Below are positions 8,701-17,565 of a stretch of 39,094 nt of DNA, piece after piece. Position 1 is the first letter of the stretch; each line of letters begins with the position of its first letter. The stretch is taken from the NCBI GenBank assembly GCA_965370415.1, contig CBDUTJ010000028.1, positions 1 through 39,094 of the forward strand. Reading direction: 5' to 3'. Made by a program: the position numbers and the translations under genes. Source of the stretch: JACNIV01 sp965370415. Its GTDB lineage: Bacteria; Cloacimonadota; Cloacimonadia; Cloacimonadales; TCS61. A model generated the notes under the pieces. That model did not search any database and was not told the origin of the DNA. It was given only the letters and a program-made list of their open reading frames with translations.

Positions 8701-8886
8701 AATATCTATTTTTGGGCTAAAGATATGAGATTTTTCAGGAATAGCTTCAAATTTGAATATAATATTTTTTTTCTCATCAAGATAGTGCTTGAATATCAGA
8801 TCATCTTTTTTTAATTTGATCACTGAACTTTTGAAAAACCATGAATTAGAATGCTCATGATATTCAGTTCCAAAAAGTCTGGCCAT
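5707..8886 (-). CDS. SNF2-family DEAD/DEAH helicase with N-terminal SWIM-like zinc finger
   Basis: A large (1059 aa) superfamily-2 ATPase of the SNF2/RapA-like type, expected to translocate on double-stranded DNA and remodel protein-DNA complexes. Residues 76-86 form a zinc-finger-like C-x2-C-x4-C-x-H (CTECGEDDCKH), a variant of the SWIM motif. The central region has the Walker A ADEMGLGKT near 634, DEAQ near 721, SGTPIENN, RRKKKDV, then the helicase-C motifs MDGSTRNRQ, LKTGGYGLNL and QAIDRTHRIGQ. I chose ATG 8886 because GGGAG lies 5 nt upstream; the longer frame would need TTG at 8898. No restriction or defence partner lies nearby, so a housekeeping chromatin or transcription role is as likely as defence. 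Confidence 0.93.
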   Translation of the reverse strand: MARLFGTEYHEHSNSWFFKSSVIKLKKDDLIFKHYLDEKKNIIFKFEAIPEKSHIFSPKIDISYDKKNARILTRSCTECGEDDCKHYLSILYYAYNYLSTDMLEKNAVQTYHTKLLDYNEYWQRVILNAKIEIGDIYNNNTDKIRFYLKSYKPMQVRLFSIIAADGEFKEDDLPLIPQAQKQMKALSSAELDLFKLLYKNKCSYSRKGVFFTIYKNRFSNFFNVLKSLQNKVYIKETGDRISFSDEEFRINFQVSKLETDKFILKVSNAEQISAVFVGRTTYIFKKNTVYPITLPFLDEIAEQVFSEGYILNKADLVYLSSVVARQLGLIKCYLDFGENIQIPEVYNNTPIITFKLHKENGSIVMNGMLDYSNNVVIPMSVIRFPVELVRFDQKGIVTWFYIPPQIKYQIFKFVEKLPESQTNRLEENSQLIFESEESIETLKKVIFEHADPAWNIQLSEELKKEFVYRVKLQPIIRTRKSGKINWFEYEVEYNYKDIKFTHEELSKFFKTREKFLKLKDGRLLFFENKKAFFEVENLLKKSAKLTGEGYKLSIYNLPYVYQLSTVNKGIRIFGDNYLEKMFTAILKRKLSTRTKIANILQPVMRSYQKAGFHWLKMLETYELSGILADEMGLGKTIQAISILSDLPADSRSIVICPKTLLFNWAAEIDKFNENLSYVLYEGTQKERKKLLKLKVNILFASYSIIQNDIEQLSKIEFDYIILDEAQHIKNAAAMRTKAVKKLKGLHKLTLSGTPIENNPTELWSIFDFLMPGYLPGLRQFKNEYTDSSVKLKEAHEKLKIQVSPFILRRKKKDVLIELPDKQEQLIYCKLTPIQEKMYLQILENLKNKFIGVENEIGENYLHILAALTKLRQICDHPALLDNTIKHNIEISGKVELLREIIVDAVESGKKLLVFSQFVQMLKILKEMLFKEKIAYEYMDGSTRNRQKVIDNFNNNNNIRAFLISLKTGGYGLNLISADTVIIVDPWWNPMGENQAIDRTHRIGQTKKVMVYKIITKGTIEEKILDLQQNKKDMFEHIIEGGQSVIKSLDTEQLRNLLEY

Positions 8887-8987
8887 ATATTCTCCCAAAA
8901 ATCAGATTAACCAAATTTAACAAATGATGAGACAGGTAACCCGAGAGTCAAGTTATAAAATTTGCTTTCAAGATTTGAAGATAAAAA

Positions 8988-9018
8988 AGTAAAGGGTCGG
9001 ATAAATCTCTCCGACCCG
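8988..9018 (-). terminator. Intrinsic terminator after the 115-aa membrane protein gene
   Basis: An 8-bp stem, GGGTCGGA at 8994-9001 with TCCGACCC at 9010-9017, with an 8-nt loop. On the minus strand it is followed by a T-rich tract (TTTACTTTTTTA). It lies 27 nt past the stop at 9044 and insulates the SNF2 gene downstream. Confidence 0.8.
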
Positions 9019-9043
9019 TTCTATTTTGAATAAATTTTCTTTT

Positions 9044-9391
9044 TTATTTATTGGATTTTTCTGTATCTTCAGATTCTTTTTCCACCAGTTCGATGCTGGT
9101 CTTATTCTTCTTGAACATTGGATAAAAATCAGCGATGTAATCTCTAATTGTATCTTCGAGGTCTTTATTTTTATCCAATATTTTCTTGCTGAAAGCTATG
9201 TTTAGAGTTATTTGGTTAAGAGTCGTATTTATGCTTATTTTTGGTTTTTCACCCACAATATTTTCTAAATATTGCGGAAGAGTTTTATCCAGCTCGATCA
9301 GCCCTCTTATCTTAAGATATACCTTGTAGCTTAAGTATATCAAAGAAGAGATAAAAGCCAGACCAAAAACTTTCCTGAAATACCTGCTCAT
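9044..9391 (-). CDS. Small membrane-anchored hypothetical protein
   Basis: I do not recognise a family for this 115-aa protein. One N-terminal membrane segment (about residues 8-24, FGLAFISSLIYLSYKVYL) is preceded by basic residues, so it should be inner-membrane anchored. A soluble alpha/beta domain of about 80 residues follows, with a charged C-terminal tail rich in Glu and Lys. A GGGAGG Shine-Dalgarno sequence sits 4 nt before the ATG, and a strong terminator follows the stop codon, so it looks like a single-gene or end-of-operon unit. It lies 72 nt downstream of the secreted lamin-tail gene on the same strand. Confidence 0.7.
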   Translation of the reverse strand: MSRYFRKVFGLAFISSLIYLSYKVYLKIRGLIELDKTLPQYLENIVGEKPKISINTTLNQITLNIAFSKKILDKNKDLEDTIRDYIADFYPMFKKNKTSIELVEKESEDTEKSNK

Positions 9392-9463
9392 GCGACCTCC
9401 CTATAAAAACCTGATATATCCAAGTAGTTCAATTATAATCTATTCGGTTTTTATCCAAAATAT

Positions 9464-10390
9464 TTATTTCAGTAACATCATTTTCTTAACACAGGTAAAA
9501 TCGCCATCTTCATCTTTAATATCAAAAACGGAGAAATAGATACCACCGGAAACGCAATTGTTCCTATTATTAGTTCCATCCCAAACTATATTGTGAGTAC
9601 CTGCTGTCAGTTCTTTACTGACCAGAGTCTTGATCTTCTGTCCTTTGATATTGTAGACTGAAACATTAACCATAGAGGTCTTTTCCGGTACATTGAAAGA
9701 TATGGTCGTTGAAGGATTGAACGGATTCGGATAGTTAGTTAGGAACACCTGAGGGTTTTGGGTAGTATTATCTTCGCTCCAGCTTCCTGTGAATTCGTGA
9801 TATCCTATGTAATCAAAATTATTTTGTTCATATACTTCCCATTGAGAGTCTGAAGCATTTGTACCAGCAGAAAGTGCCCAATCTGTTGTTGGACCCATAA
9901 CAGATGATTTTCTTACCAGTGTGTGTTCTTTTGTAGCGTTAGCCACTCCTGCTACTTCCCAGCCATCACCCGGATCTTCGTCCGGAAGCCCGATGACATC
10001 CAGTAATACCCAAGTCGTACCGCCATCAGGTGTCCATTCCAGGCCACGGGCATCATTACCATTAAAATGAACCACGCTGGGATAAGCTAGTATCTCATCA
10101 GCAACATTCTGTAATTCCGCATCCGCTTGATCTGTTGTTATCACCCAGACATCGCTGTTGGCAATAATTGCCCCGAAAGGAAAAGAGTGATAGTATTGCC
10201 AACCACCACCATTAACAGCTTGAGAAATCTGGTAATTTGACAGATCGACATCTGCTCCTGTTCCATTAAATATTTCCAACGCTTTGTTTTGGCTGCTCCC
10301 TTCGATATACTCGGAGAAAAACAGATCGGAAGCCTGAGCGAACAGCATTCCGGTGATCAATAGCATAATAAACATTAAACTTTTTTTCAT
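9464..10390 (-). CDS. Secreted lamin-tail-domain protein with FlgD-like/type A sorting C-terminus
   Basis: Exported protein of 308 aa. A signal peptide (MKKSLMFIMLLITGMLFAQA) is followed by a lamin-tail (LTD) beta domain, visible in LFFSEYIEGSSQNKALEIFN and the WTPDGGTTWVLLDVIG segment. The last 90 residues are an FlgD-Ig/T9SS-like module: YPNPFNPSTTISFNVP, VYNIKGQKIKTL, then GGIYFSVF and a basic end (KKMMLLK). Such tails mark cell-surface or secreted proteins in FCB bacteria. I chose ATG 10390 because a GGAGGGG Shine-Dalgarno sequence precedes it by 5 nt; the longer frame would start at TTG. The ligand or substrate of the LTD domain is unknown. Confidence 0.88.
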   Translation of the reverse strand: MKKSLMFIMLLITGMLFAQASDLFFSEYIEGSSQNKALEIFNGTGADVDLSNYQISQAVNGGGWQYYHSFPFGAIIANSDVWVITTDQADAELQNVADEILAYPSVVHFNGNDARGLEWTPDGGTTWVLLDVIGLPDEDPGDGWEVAGVANATKEHTLVRKSSVMGPTTDWALSAGTNASDSQWEVYEQNNFDYIGYHEFTGSWSEDNTTQNPQVFLTNYPNPFNPSTTISFNVPEKTSMVNVSVYNIKGQKIKTLVSKELTAGTHNIVWDGTNNRNNCVSGGIYFSVFDIKDEDGDFTCVKKMMLLK

Positions 10391-10594
10391 AACACCCCTC
10401 CAATATTTCAAATTTGTTTAATAATATAGAAAGTGAAAAGTTCATTTGTTATGTCAAGAATTTTTATATTATTTGAAGAAAAAGACGTAGTTTCTTAATA
10501 AAATTTAATCCTTGACTTCTATAGCAACAAAAGAGATTTTGATTGCGTTTCGAATGAGAGACCAGATGTGAATTAACAATTGTAAGGAGCAATT

Positions 10595-11860
10595 ATGGAA
10601 AACAATGAACGACAAGATTTATTTGAAATGAATATGGCACAATTGAAAAAGTTAGCAAATGAATTGGAAATCGATGATATTACCGGATTAAAAAAGAACG
10701 CTTTAATTCACAAGATCTTTGAGATGCAAGCCACTCAGGAAGGATTAGCTTTTGTTTCCGGTTGTCTGGAAAAAGTGGAAGATGGATATGGATTTTTGCG
10801 TTTCCAAAAAAAAAATTATACCCCCGGCAGGAACGATATTTATGTTTCCAGTTCACAAATTAAAAGATTCGGATTAAAAAAGGGACACACTGTGTCCGGA
10901 CCAGCCCGGGCACCAAAAGAAGAAGAAAAGTACTTTGCTTTGATCCGGGTTGATTCAACCAATTATGAAGCACCAAATGTAGTAAGAGAGGTAAGATATT
11001 TTGATAAATTAACTCCCTACTATCCTGAAGAGAGATTAAATCTTGAAATTGAACAAAATAATATTTCTACTCGGATTATTAATCTTTTCACACCTATTGG
11101 AAAAGGACAAAGAGGAATGATCGTTGCCCCTCCATATAGCGGAAAAACAGTGATACTCCAAAAAATTGCTAATTCGATTTTAACAAATCATCCAGATATT
11201 TATGTTATCGTACTGCTGGTAGATGAGCGTCCCGAAGAAGTAACAGAAATGAAAAAAATTCTCATTCCTGTAAATTCGGAAGTGATAAGTTCAACTTTTG
11301 ATGAACAACCACGCAATCACATTCAAGTTGCAGAAATGGCACTGGCAAAAGCAAAACGCATGGTGGAATTAGGAAACGATGTAGTTATCATGCTGGATAG
11401 TATTACCAGGTTGGCTAGAGCTTACAATATGGCACAGCCTTCCAGCGGAAGAGTACTCTCCGGTGGTCTGGACGCCGGTTCGTTACATAAACCCAAAAAG
11501 TTTTTTGGTGCTGCTCGTAACACGCTGGAGAGTGGAAGCCTTACCATTATTGCTACTGCTCTGGTTGATACTGGTAGCAGGATGGATCAAGTTATTTTTG
11601 AGGAATTTAAAGGCACAGGTAATATGGAACTTGTTCTAGATCGCTCGATCAGTGATTTAAGAATATATCCTGCTATTGACCTTGTAAAATCGGCAACCAG
11701 ACGAGAAGAACTACTCTTGAGCAAAGAAGAAGTTTCAAGAATGTATGTTCTACGTAAATTCCTGAAGGGTATGAATCCAATGGATGGCATAGAACTCCTT
11801 AAAAATAAAATGTTAGCTACAAAAAGTAACGCAGAATTTCTAAGAGTAATGAGCAAGTAA
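10595..11860 (+). CDS. rho: Transcription termination factor Rho
   Basis: Hexameric RNA-dependent ATPase that releases untranslated transcripts. The 421 aa are in family range. The N-terminal Rho-N helical domain (residues 1-50, LFEMNMAQLKKLANELEI) and the cold-shock-like RNA-binding domain (GYGFLRF, then NDIYVSSSQIKRFGLKKG) precede the RecA-like ATPase. That domain has Walker A APPYSGKT near residues 177-185, Walker B VVIMLDSITRLARAYN, and the Q/R-loop region LSGGLDAGSLHKPKKFFGAARN. AAGGAG lies 5 nt before the ATG. The stop codon overlaps the next start (TAATG at 11858-11862), so rho leads a coupled operon. Confidence 0.97.
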   Translation: MENNERQDLFEMNMAQLKKLANELEIDDITGLKKNALIHKIFEMQATQEGLAFVSGCLEKVEDGYGFLRFQKKNYTPGRNDIYVSSSQIKRFGLKKGHTVSGPARAPKEEEKYFALIRVDSTNYEAPNVVREVRYFDKLTPYYPEERLNLEIEQNNISTRIINLFTPIGKGQRGMIVAPPYSGKTVILQKIANSILTNHPDIYVIVLLVDERPEEVTEMKKILIPVNSEVISSTFDEQPRNHIQVAEMALAKAKRMVELGNDVVIMLDSITRLARAYNMAQPSSGRVLSGGLDAGSLHKPKKFFGAARNTLESGSLTIIATALVDTGSRMDQVIFEEFKGTGNMELVLDRSISDLRIYPAIDLVKSATRREELLLSKEEVSRMYVLRKFLKGMNPMDGIELLKNKMLATKSNAEFLRVMSK

Positions 11861-13062
11861 TGGAATTGCTTTCTCCTGCAGGGGATCTACATAAACTAAA
11901 ATATGCTGTATTGTATGGTGCAGACGCTGTATATACTGCCGGAACACAATTTGGATTACGCGCCAAAAGCGGTAATCTTACCAGAGAAGAATTAAAGCAA
12001 GCGGTTGCATTTTGCTATAACAAAAAAAAGAATATCTACATCACAGTAAACATATTCGCTCATAATAGAGATATTGATAAGCTACCGGATTACTTGCAAT
12101 TCCTTCAATCGATTGGAGTAGATGCTTTTATTATTTCTGATCCTGGTGTATTTTCTCTTGCCAGAGAGTTTGCACCGGAAATTCCCATACACATCAGTAC
12201 ACAGGCAAATGTAACCTCCTGGAAATCAGCTGAATTCTGGTTTCAACAAGGCGCCAAACGTATTATTCTAGCTCGTGAGCTTTCCATTTCAGAGATTAAA
12301 AAGATCAGAAAAAAAGTTCCTGGGATCGAGTTGGAGATGTTCGTGCACGGAGCCATGTGTATTTCCTATTCCGGTAGATGCCTGCTTAGTTCATTCCTAA
12401 ATAACCGCAGTGCAAATCAAGGATACTGCACCCAACCTTGCAGGTGGGAATATGGACTGGCAGAAAAAACTCGCCCAAATGAATTCTTCAGTTTAGAAGA
12501 AGATAAATACGGTTCTTACATTCTGAATTCTAAAGATCTTTGCCTATTAGACAAACTATGTGAGATTATGGATGCCGGGCTTGACAGTATTAAAATCGAA
12601 GGTCGTATGAAAAGCTGTTACTACGTGGCTAATGTAACGCGAACTTATAATAATGCTATCAAGCTGATTTCCGAAAACAAAGAAGTTCCGGATAATTTAA
12701 AAGAAGAGCTTAATAAAGTAAGTCACAGGCATTATACTGAGGGTTTCTTTGATAGTTTTGATTCCGCAAGTACCCAGTTTTACGAATCTTCTACCTACAT
12801 AAGAAACTATCAATTTATCGGTGAGATTGTAAAAACCGATAAAAAATCTCTATACATTGCTATCCGGGCTAAATTCAATGTTGAAGATGAGATTGAGGTC
12901 ATCTTCCCTGATATGAACAACGATTTCTCGCTTGAAATATCGAATCTTTACAATGAGAAAGACGAACCTATCTCTTTTACAAAACCCAATACGATCGTCA
13001 GGGTTGAGACCAATAAAGAAATCCCCCCTTATGGAATTGTAAGAAAAAACATCAGAGAATAA
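11860..13062 (+). CDS. Peptidase U32-family protein (TrhP/RlhA-like RNA hydroxylation)
   Basis: U32-family protein of 400 aa. Members once called collagenases include TrhP (tRNA 5-hydroxyuridine) and RlhA (23S rRNA hydroxycytidine), which act with prephenate-derived chemistry and an Fe-S cluster. The family signature is plain: EMFVHGAMCISYSGRCLLSS, then NQGYCTQPCRWEY, providing the cluster cysteines. The N-terminal LLSPAGDLHKLKYAVLYGAD and IKIEGRMKS are also typical. The start overlaps the rho stop codon (TAATG), implying translational coupling. RNA modification is the best family-based role; the exact target cannot be read here. Confidence 0.88.
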   Translation: MELLSPAGDLHKLKYAVLYGADAVYTAGTQFGLRAKSGNLTREELKQAVAFCYNKKKNIYITVNIFAHNRDIDKLPDYLQFLQSIGVDAFIISDPGVFSLAREFAPEIPIHISTQANVTSWKSAEFWFQQGAKRIILARELSISEIKKIRKKVPGIELEMFVHGAMCISYSGRCLLSSFLNNRSANQGYCTQPCRWEYGLAEKTRPNEFFSLEEDKYGSYILNSKDLCLLDKLCEIMDAGLDSIKIEGRMKSCYYVANVTRTYNNAIKLISENKEVPDNLKEELNKVSHRHYTEGFFDSFDSASTQFYESSTYIRNYQFIGEIVKTDKKSLYIAIRAKFNVEDEIEVIFPDMNNDFSLEISNLYNEKDEPISFTKPNTIVRVETNKEIPPYGIVRKNIRE

Positions 13063-13067
13063 AAGAT

Positions 13068-14021
13068 ATGAAAAAGATAATATTGTTTCTGATTTTTCTG
13101 GTTTGTGTTAATTTACTCAGCCAGAACGAGAATGAATTGAAACAGCTTTTTGAAAAAGCTAAAGCAAGCAATAAGCAAAGTGATTTCATGCCTATCTATG
13201 AAAATCTATCAGTAAATTATACAAACTCTTATTATGGACAATTTGCACTCCTGGAACTGGCAAAGATTTATGTTCTAGAAAGAAAATACCGCAAAGCAAT
13301 AAAATCCCTGAAAATGATTCATAATCAGGAGATCGCAGATAAACAATACTGGCTGGCAAAAACATATTTAAAAGAAAATAAACTACAGCTTGCTGTTGTC
13401 TCTGCTCAGATATTTATTTCCGAATCGAACGATAACGATAAGATCGAAAACGCTTATTTCATCATTGCAGAAGCCTATATTCAACAAAATATGTATAAGC
13501 GCGCATTCAATACACTGGAAACATTACGAACTTCCCAATATATTAAAAACAATATTCCACTTCTTCATTTTAAAATGGGAAATTGTAAAGAATTCATGGG
13601 AAAATATGATGACGCTCTAATGTGTTACAAAAAACTGAAAAAAGATTTTCCCTATCACCAGTACAGCTACCTGGCGGAAGACAGGCTATTCGAACTGAAA
13701 AGTGATGATAAGATCGATGTCTCATTTTCTAATATAAATTCTTATCGGCAAAATGAACCGAAACAGGAAACAGAAGCAGCAGCCGGGAAATACGAAGTCT
13801 ATTTACAGGTAGGAGCTTTCAGCTCGGAAGAGAGAGCCATAAAACATGGTAAAAAAGTAAACCGAATCGGATACAATTTTATTGTTTTTTCAAAGATAAA
13901 AGATAATAATAAGTTATTTGTGGTGGCTGCAGGACCTTTTGAAAAGGATAAGAAACTGAAAGAAGCAATGAAGAAACTGGAAAAAAATGGCTTGAAATCT
14001 TATGTAATAAAAAGATACTAA
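13068..14021 (+). CDS. Secreted TPR protein with C-terminal SPOR domain
   Basis: Exported 317-aa protein. A signal peptide (MKKIILFLIFLVCVNLLSQ) is followed by four to five TPR-like helical pairs (for example YRKAIKSLKMIHNQ, YKRAFNTLETLR and YDDALMCYKKLKKDFP), then a SPOR domain in the last 75 residues (YEVYLQVGAFSSEERAIKHG, then FVVAAGPFEKDKK). SPOR domains bind denuded peptidoglycan glycan strands at septa, so a periplasmic cell-division or envelope role is likely. The gene follows the U32 gene by 5 nt and its stop overlaps the mutS start (TAATG). Confidence 0.85.
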   Translation: MKKIILFLIFLVCVNLLSQNENELKQLFEKAKASNKQSDFMPIYENLSVNYTNSYYGQFALLELAKIYVLERKYRKAIKSLKMIHNQEIADKQYWLAKTYLKENKLQLAVVSAQIFISESNDNDKIENAYFIIAEAYIQQNMYKRAFNTLETLRTSQYIKNNIPLLHFKMGNCKEFMGKYDDALMCYKKLKKDFPYHQYSYLAEDRLFELKSDDKIDVSFSNINSYRQNEPKQETEAAAGKYEVYLQVGAFSSEERAIKHGKKVNRIGYNFIVFSKIKDNNKLFVVAAGPFEKDKKLKEAMKKLEKNGLKSYVIKRY

Positions 14022-16648
14022 TGAAAAAAGCGAAGAAGCTCACTCCCATGCTGAAGCAGTTCCTAAATATCAAAAACCAGCATCCTGATAAACTTATACT
14101 GTTCAGAATGGGTGATTTTTATGAAACTTTCTTCGATGATGCCAAAGTTGCTTCCAAAGTACTGGGTATTACACTTACAGCCAGAAATAAAAAAGCAGAT
14201 AATCCCATTCCACTTGCCGGTTTTCCTTATCATGCCTTAAATAATTACCTTGATAAATTGGTAAAATACGGTCTTAAAATTGTTATTTGTGAACAGATGG
14301 AGGACCCCAAAAAAGCAAAGGGACTTGTTAAAAGAGGAATCATTGATATTATTACTCCGGGTTCCATAATAGATGGTCGTCTTATAAATAAAACAGATCA
14401 CAATTACCTGGCTTGTGTATATTTACACGAAAAAAACGAGCAGCTGGGTTTTTCGGTTATTGATGTTTCAACAGGTGATTTTCTGTTTACCGAACTTGGT
14501 AGAGTTCAACTTAAAAATGAATTAATGCGCTTGAAACCTGCAGAAATAATAATCGCAGATACAGAAGTTGAAGCATTGGTCAATAAGAAAGAATTGGAAT
14601 ATGACCCGACGATAACGGTTTTCGACAGTTGGTATTTTGAAAACGATGAAGCTGAAAGGGCATTAAAAGATCATTTCGGAACTTCTACCCTGGAAGGTTT
14701 TGGAACCCAGAATAAACCTGCAGGTACTACTGCTGCCGGAGCTGCTCTCTCTTATATTAAATCACTGAAAAACGAGCAATTAAAACATATCAGTCAACTT
14801 AGATATTATTCTCTGGAAAACTTCATGCAGCTTGATGAGATATCCCGCCGTAATCTGGAACTGATCCACTCTATCCGTTACGGAAGCAATTTTGGAACAT
14901 TAATTTCCATCATCGATAAAACAGAAACACCTATGGGTGCCAGAAAACTAAAGGACTGGCTTCTCAATCCTCTTATCGATCTGAAACAGATAAATTCCAG
15001 ATTGGATGCAGTAGGATGTTTTAAAGAAAATATTGCCTTCACAAATGATCTGCGTGCGATCCTGAAAAACATTGGTGATCTAAGCAGGATAATCGGCAAG
15101 ATAGGAACTAAACGAGTTAATCCACGAGATGTAATAGCTTTGAAAAATTATCTGGAAACAGCTCCTTTGATTTCTGATCTGCTCCAGGAATTCAATGATC
15201 CCTTTATCTGCCGGATAAAAAATGATATCCGGGATTATTCCGATATTCTGAACCTGATAGATTCTGCTATCGACGAAGATCCACCACTTCTGATAACAGA
15301 CGGAAATATCATAAAAAACAAATATAATCAGGATCTTGATGAACTAAGAGAGATAAGTAAAAGTGGTAAAGGCTGGATAGCAAAACTAGAAAACGAGGAA
15401 AGAAAAAGAACCGGCATCTCTTCCTTGAAAGTAAATTACAACAAGGTTTTTGGCTATTATATTGAAGTTACACAAACGCATAAAGATAAAGTTCCTGATA
15501 ATTATATTCGTAAACAGACGCTGGTAAATGCAGAACGCTTTATCAGTCCTGAATTAAAAGAATACGAAGCAAAAGTATTGGGGGCAGAAGAGCGCATAAA
15601 GAATTTAGAATATGAGCTTTTTTCCGAAATTCGTGAACAGCTTTTCGAACAGGTTGTATTAATGCAGATGTACGTTGAGGTCATATCACAGGTCGATGTA
15701 CTGGCAAACCTGGCTTTCATTGCCTATCAAAACAATTATATCAAACCCAGCTTCAACGATAATGGTCTGGTTGAAATAAAAGGAAGCAGACATCCGGTTA
15801 TTGAACAGCTTCTGGAGAATGAAGAATTTATTCCAAATGACGTAACTCTGGATGATCAAAACAACCTGATCTCTCTTATCACCGGTCCTAATATGGCAGG
15901 AAAATCCACTTATCTGCGGCAGGTTGGACTTTTAGCAATTATGGCTCAAATGGGAAGTTTCATCCCGGCAGAATCTGCGAATCTTCCTGTTTTTGATAAA
16001 GTGTTTACCAGGGTGGGAGCTTCCGACAACCTGGCTATGGGACAAAGCACATTCCTGGTGGAAATGATAGAAACTGCCAATATTCTTAATTCAGCCACAC
16101 CTCGTTCACTTATCATTCTGGATGAAATAGGGCGCGGCACCAGCACATTCGACGGATTAAGTCTGGCCTGGTCTATTGTGGAATATATTCATAATAATTC
16201 AAAGATCTCTGCAAAAACGCTTTTTGCCACACATTACCACGAACTCACAGAATTAGAGAATGTTCTACCCAAAGTTAAGAACTTCAATATTGTAGTAAAA
16301 GAATGGAACGATAAAGTGATTTTTTTAAGGAAGATCGAACGTGGTTCTGCAGACCAGAGTTATGGGATTCAGGTAGCCCGGCTGGCTGGTATTCCTGCTA
16401 AAGTAATTAAGCGTGCAAAACAGATATTGCGCAATCTGGAAGAACACGAATTAAGCCCGCAGGGTCTTACCGCAACAGCAAAAAGACAGCTTGGCAGGAA
16501 TACTGATCAAATAGACATTTTCGATGCCATCATAGAAAAAGCAGATCAGAAAAATGAAATACTGGAAGAGATCAAAGAGCTTGATGTTGAAAACTTAACA
16601 CCTATGGAAGCAATAAATAAACTTTCGGAACTGAAGGATAAATTGTAA
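14021..16648 (+). CDS. mutS: DNA mismatch repair protein MutS
   Basis: Mismatch-recognition ATPase of methyl-independent or methyl-directed repair. The 875 aa match full-length MutS1. The mismatch-binding Phe-x-Glu motif is present early (FRMGDFYETFFDDA, near residues 28-40). Connector and core domains follow, then the ABC-type ATPase: Walker A GPNMAGKST near residue 622, Walker B LIILDEIGRGTSTFDG, and the conserved THYHEL. The C-terminus keeps the short MutS dimer/tetramer tail (ENLTPMEAINKLSELKDKL). It is coupled to the SPOR gene by TAATG; the next gene starts 14 nt downstream. No mutL is in the window. Confidence 0.97.
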   Translation: MKKAKKLTPMLKQFLNIKNQHPDKLILFRMGDFYETFFDDAKVASKVLGITLTARNKKADNPIPLAGFPYHALNNYLDKLVKYGLKIVICEQMEDPKKAKGLVKRGIIDIITPGSIIDGRLINKTDHNYLACVYLHEKNEQLGFSVIDVSTGDFLFTELGRVQLKNELMRLKPAEIIIADTEVEALVNKKELEYDPTITVFDSWYFENDEAERALKDHFGTSTLEGFGTQNKPAGTTAAGAALSYIKSLKNEQLKHISQLRYYSLENFMQLDEISRRNLELIHSIRYGSNFGTLISIIDKTETPMGARKLKDWLLNPLIDLKQINSRLDAVGCFKENIAFTNDLRAILKNIGDLSRIIGKIGTKRVNPRDVIALKNYLETAPLISDLLQEFNDPFICRIKNDIRDYSDILNLIDSAIDEDPPLLITDGNIIKNKYNQDLDELREISKSGKGWIAKLENEERKRTGISSLKVNYNKVFGYYIEVTQTHKDKVPDNYIRKQTLVNAERFISPELKEYEAKVLGAEERIKNLEYELFSEIREQLFEQVVLMQMYVEVISQVDVLANLAFIAYQNNYIKPSFNDNGLVEIKGSRHPVIEQLLENEEFIPNDVTLDDQNNLISLITGPNMAGKSTYLRQVGLLAIMAQMGSFIPAESANLPVFDKVFTRVGASDNLAMGQSTFLVEMIETANILNSATPRSLIILDEIGRGTSTFDGLSLAWSIVEYIHNNSKISAKTLFATHYHELTELENVLPKVKNFNIVVKEWNDKVIFLRKIERGSADQSYGIQVARLAGIPAKVIKRAKQILRNLEEHELSPQGLTATAKRQLGRNTDQIDIFDAIIEKADQKNEILEEIKELDVENLTPMEAINKLSELKDKL

Positions 16649-16662
16649 TATCAAATGAAAAT

Positions 16663-17079
16663 ATGGATTATAAGAACTTAACTTCTCCTTGTGGATTGGA
16701 TTGCTGGAACTGTATTGTATATCTTTCCAAAGATAATAAATCAATTCGCAAGATGGTATCTGAAAAGTTGAACCTTCCTGAAGAAAAAGTTTCATGCCCC
16801 GGATGCAGGAATTCAAACGGTATGATAGATTTTCTCGATATGAAAGAACCCTGCAAAATATATAAATGCATAACTAAAAAGCAAATTGATCTGTGCTCTG
16901 AATGTAATGATTTTCCCTGTGGAAACCTTCAACCTTATGCTCAATTCGCAGATAAAAGACCCCATAATATAAAAGTGTTCAACCTCTGTTTAATAAAAAA
17001 TATGGGTTTGGAAGAATGGGCAAAAACAAAAGCAAAATCTGTTAGAGATAATTATTTTTATGGAAAGATGGAATTATAA
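16663..17079 (+). CDS. DUF3795 cysteine-rich protein
   Basis: A 138-aa cytoplasmic protein with the DUF3795 cysteine pattern: CGLDCWNC near the N-terminus, CPGC, CKIYKC and LCSECNDFPC. These imply one or more bound zinc ions or Fe-S clusters. The family is common in anaerobes and has no known function. It ends exactly where the DUF523 gene begins (zero-nt spacing) and follows mutS by 14 nt, so it shares their transcript. Confidence 0.82.
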   Translation: MDYKNLTSPCGLDCWNCIVYLSKDNKSIRKMVSEKLNLPEEKVSCPGCRNSNGMIDFLDMKEPCKIYKCITKKQIDLCSECNDFPCGNLQPYAQFADKRPHNIKVFNLCLIKNMGLEEWAKTKAKSVRDNYFYGKMEL

Positions 17080-17493
17080 ATGATAATCGTAAGTGCCTGT
17101 CTTGTAGGAATTAACTGCAGATATGACGGTGGAAATAATGCTGATCAAAAAGTTATTGAAATGGTAAACAAAGGTTTTGCCATTCCTGTATGCCCCGAGC
17201 AGTTGGGTGGGTTGACTACACCCAGAATTCCTGCAGAGATCATCGTAAATAAAGTTATTAATAAAAATGGTGAAGATGTTACCATGTTTTTTAAGAAAGG
17301 CGCCAGGGAAACACTGCAGCTAGCAAAGCTGGCAAATTGTCAGAAAGCAATACTAAAGCAGAATTCTCCGTCCTGTGGGTATGGTAAAATATACGATGGC
17401 ACTCATACTGGAAAGATCATCGCCGGCAAGGGTATTACAGCAAAGCTACTGGAAGATAACGGAATAAAAATTATCACAGAAGAAGATCTGTGA
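17080..17493 (+). CDS. DUF523 / TudS-like thiouracil desulfurase family protein
   Basis: A 137-aa DUF523 protein. Its characterised relative TudS is a [4Fe-4S] enzyme that removes sulfur from 2-thiouracil. The three expected cluster cysteines are present: C7 in SACLVG, C38 in PVCPEQLGGL and C99 in NSPSCGYG. The NCRYDGG and TTPRIPAEI segments also fit the family. It directly abuts the upstream DUF3795 gene and is the last gene of the rho-mutS run. Substrate specificity is inferred from family only; no thiouracil pathway is visible nearby. Confidence 0.85.
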   Translation: MIIVSACLVGINCRYDGGNNADQKVIEMVNKGFAIPVCPEQLGGLTTPRIPAEIIVNKVINKNGEDVTMFFKKGARETLQLAKLANCQKAILKQNSPSCGYGKIYDGTHTGKIIAGKGITAKLLEDNGIKIITEEDL

Positions 17494-17526
17494 AAAAAAA
17501 AATGCCGGAACTCTAAGCTCCGGCAT
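17493..17526 (-). terminator. Terminator between convergent operons
   Basis: ATGCCGGA at 17502-17509 pairs with TCCGGCAT at 17519-17526 (8 bp, 9-nt loop). On the minus strand it is followed by a run of about ten T residues, giving a canonical terminator for the HU and micro-ribosomal-protein operon. It lies right after the plus-strand stop at 17493 and may act in both directions. Confidence 0.85.
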
Positions 17527-17565
17527 CAATATTCATTTGGACAAAATCCTCAATAACTTATAAAA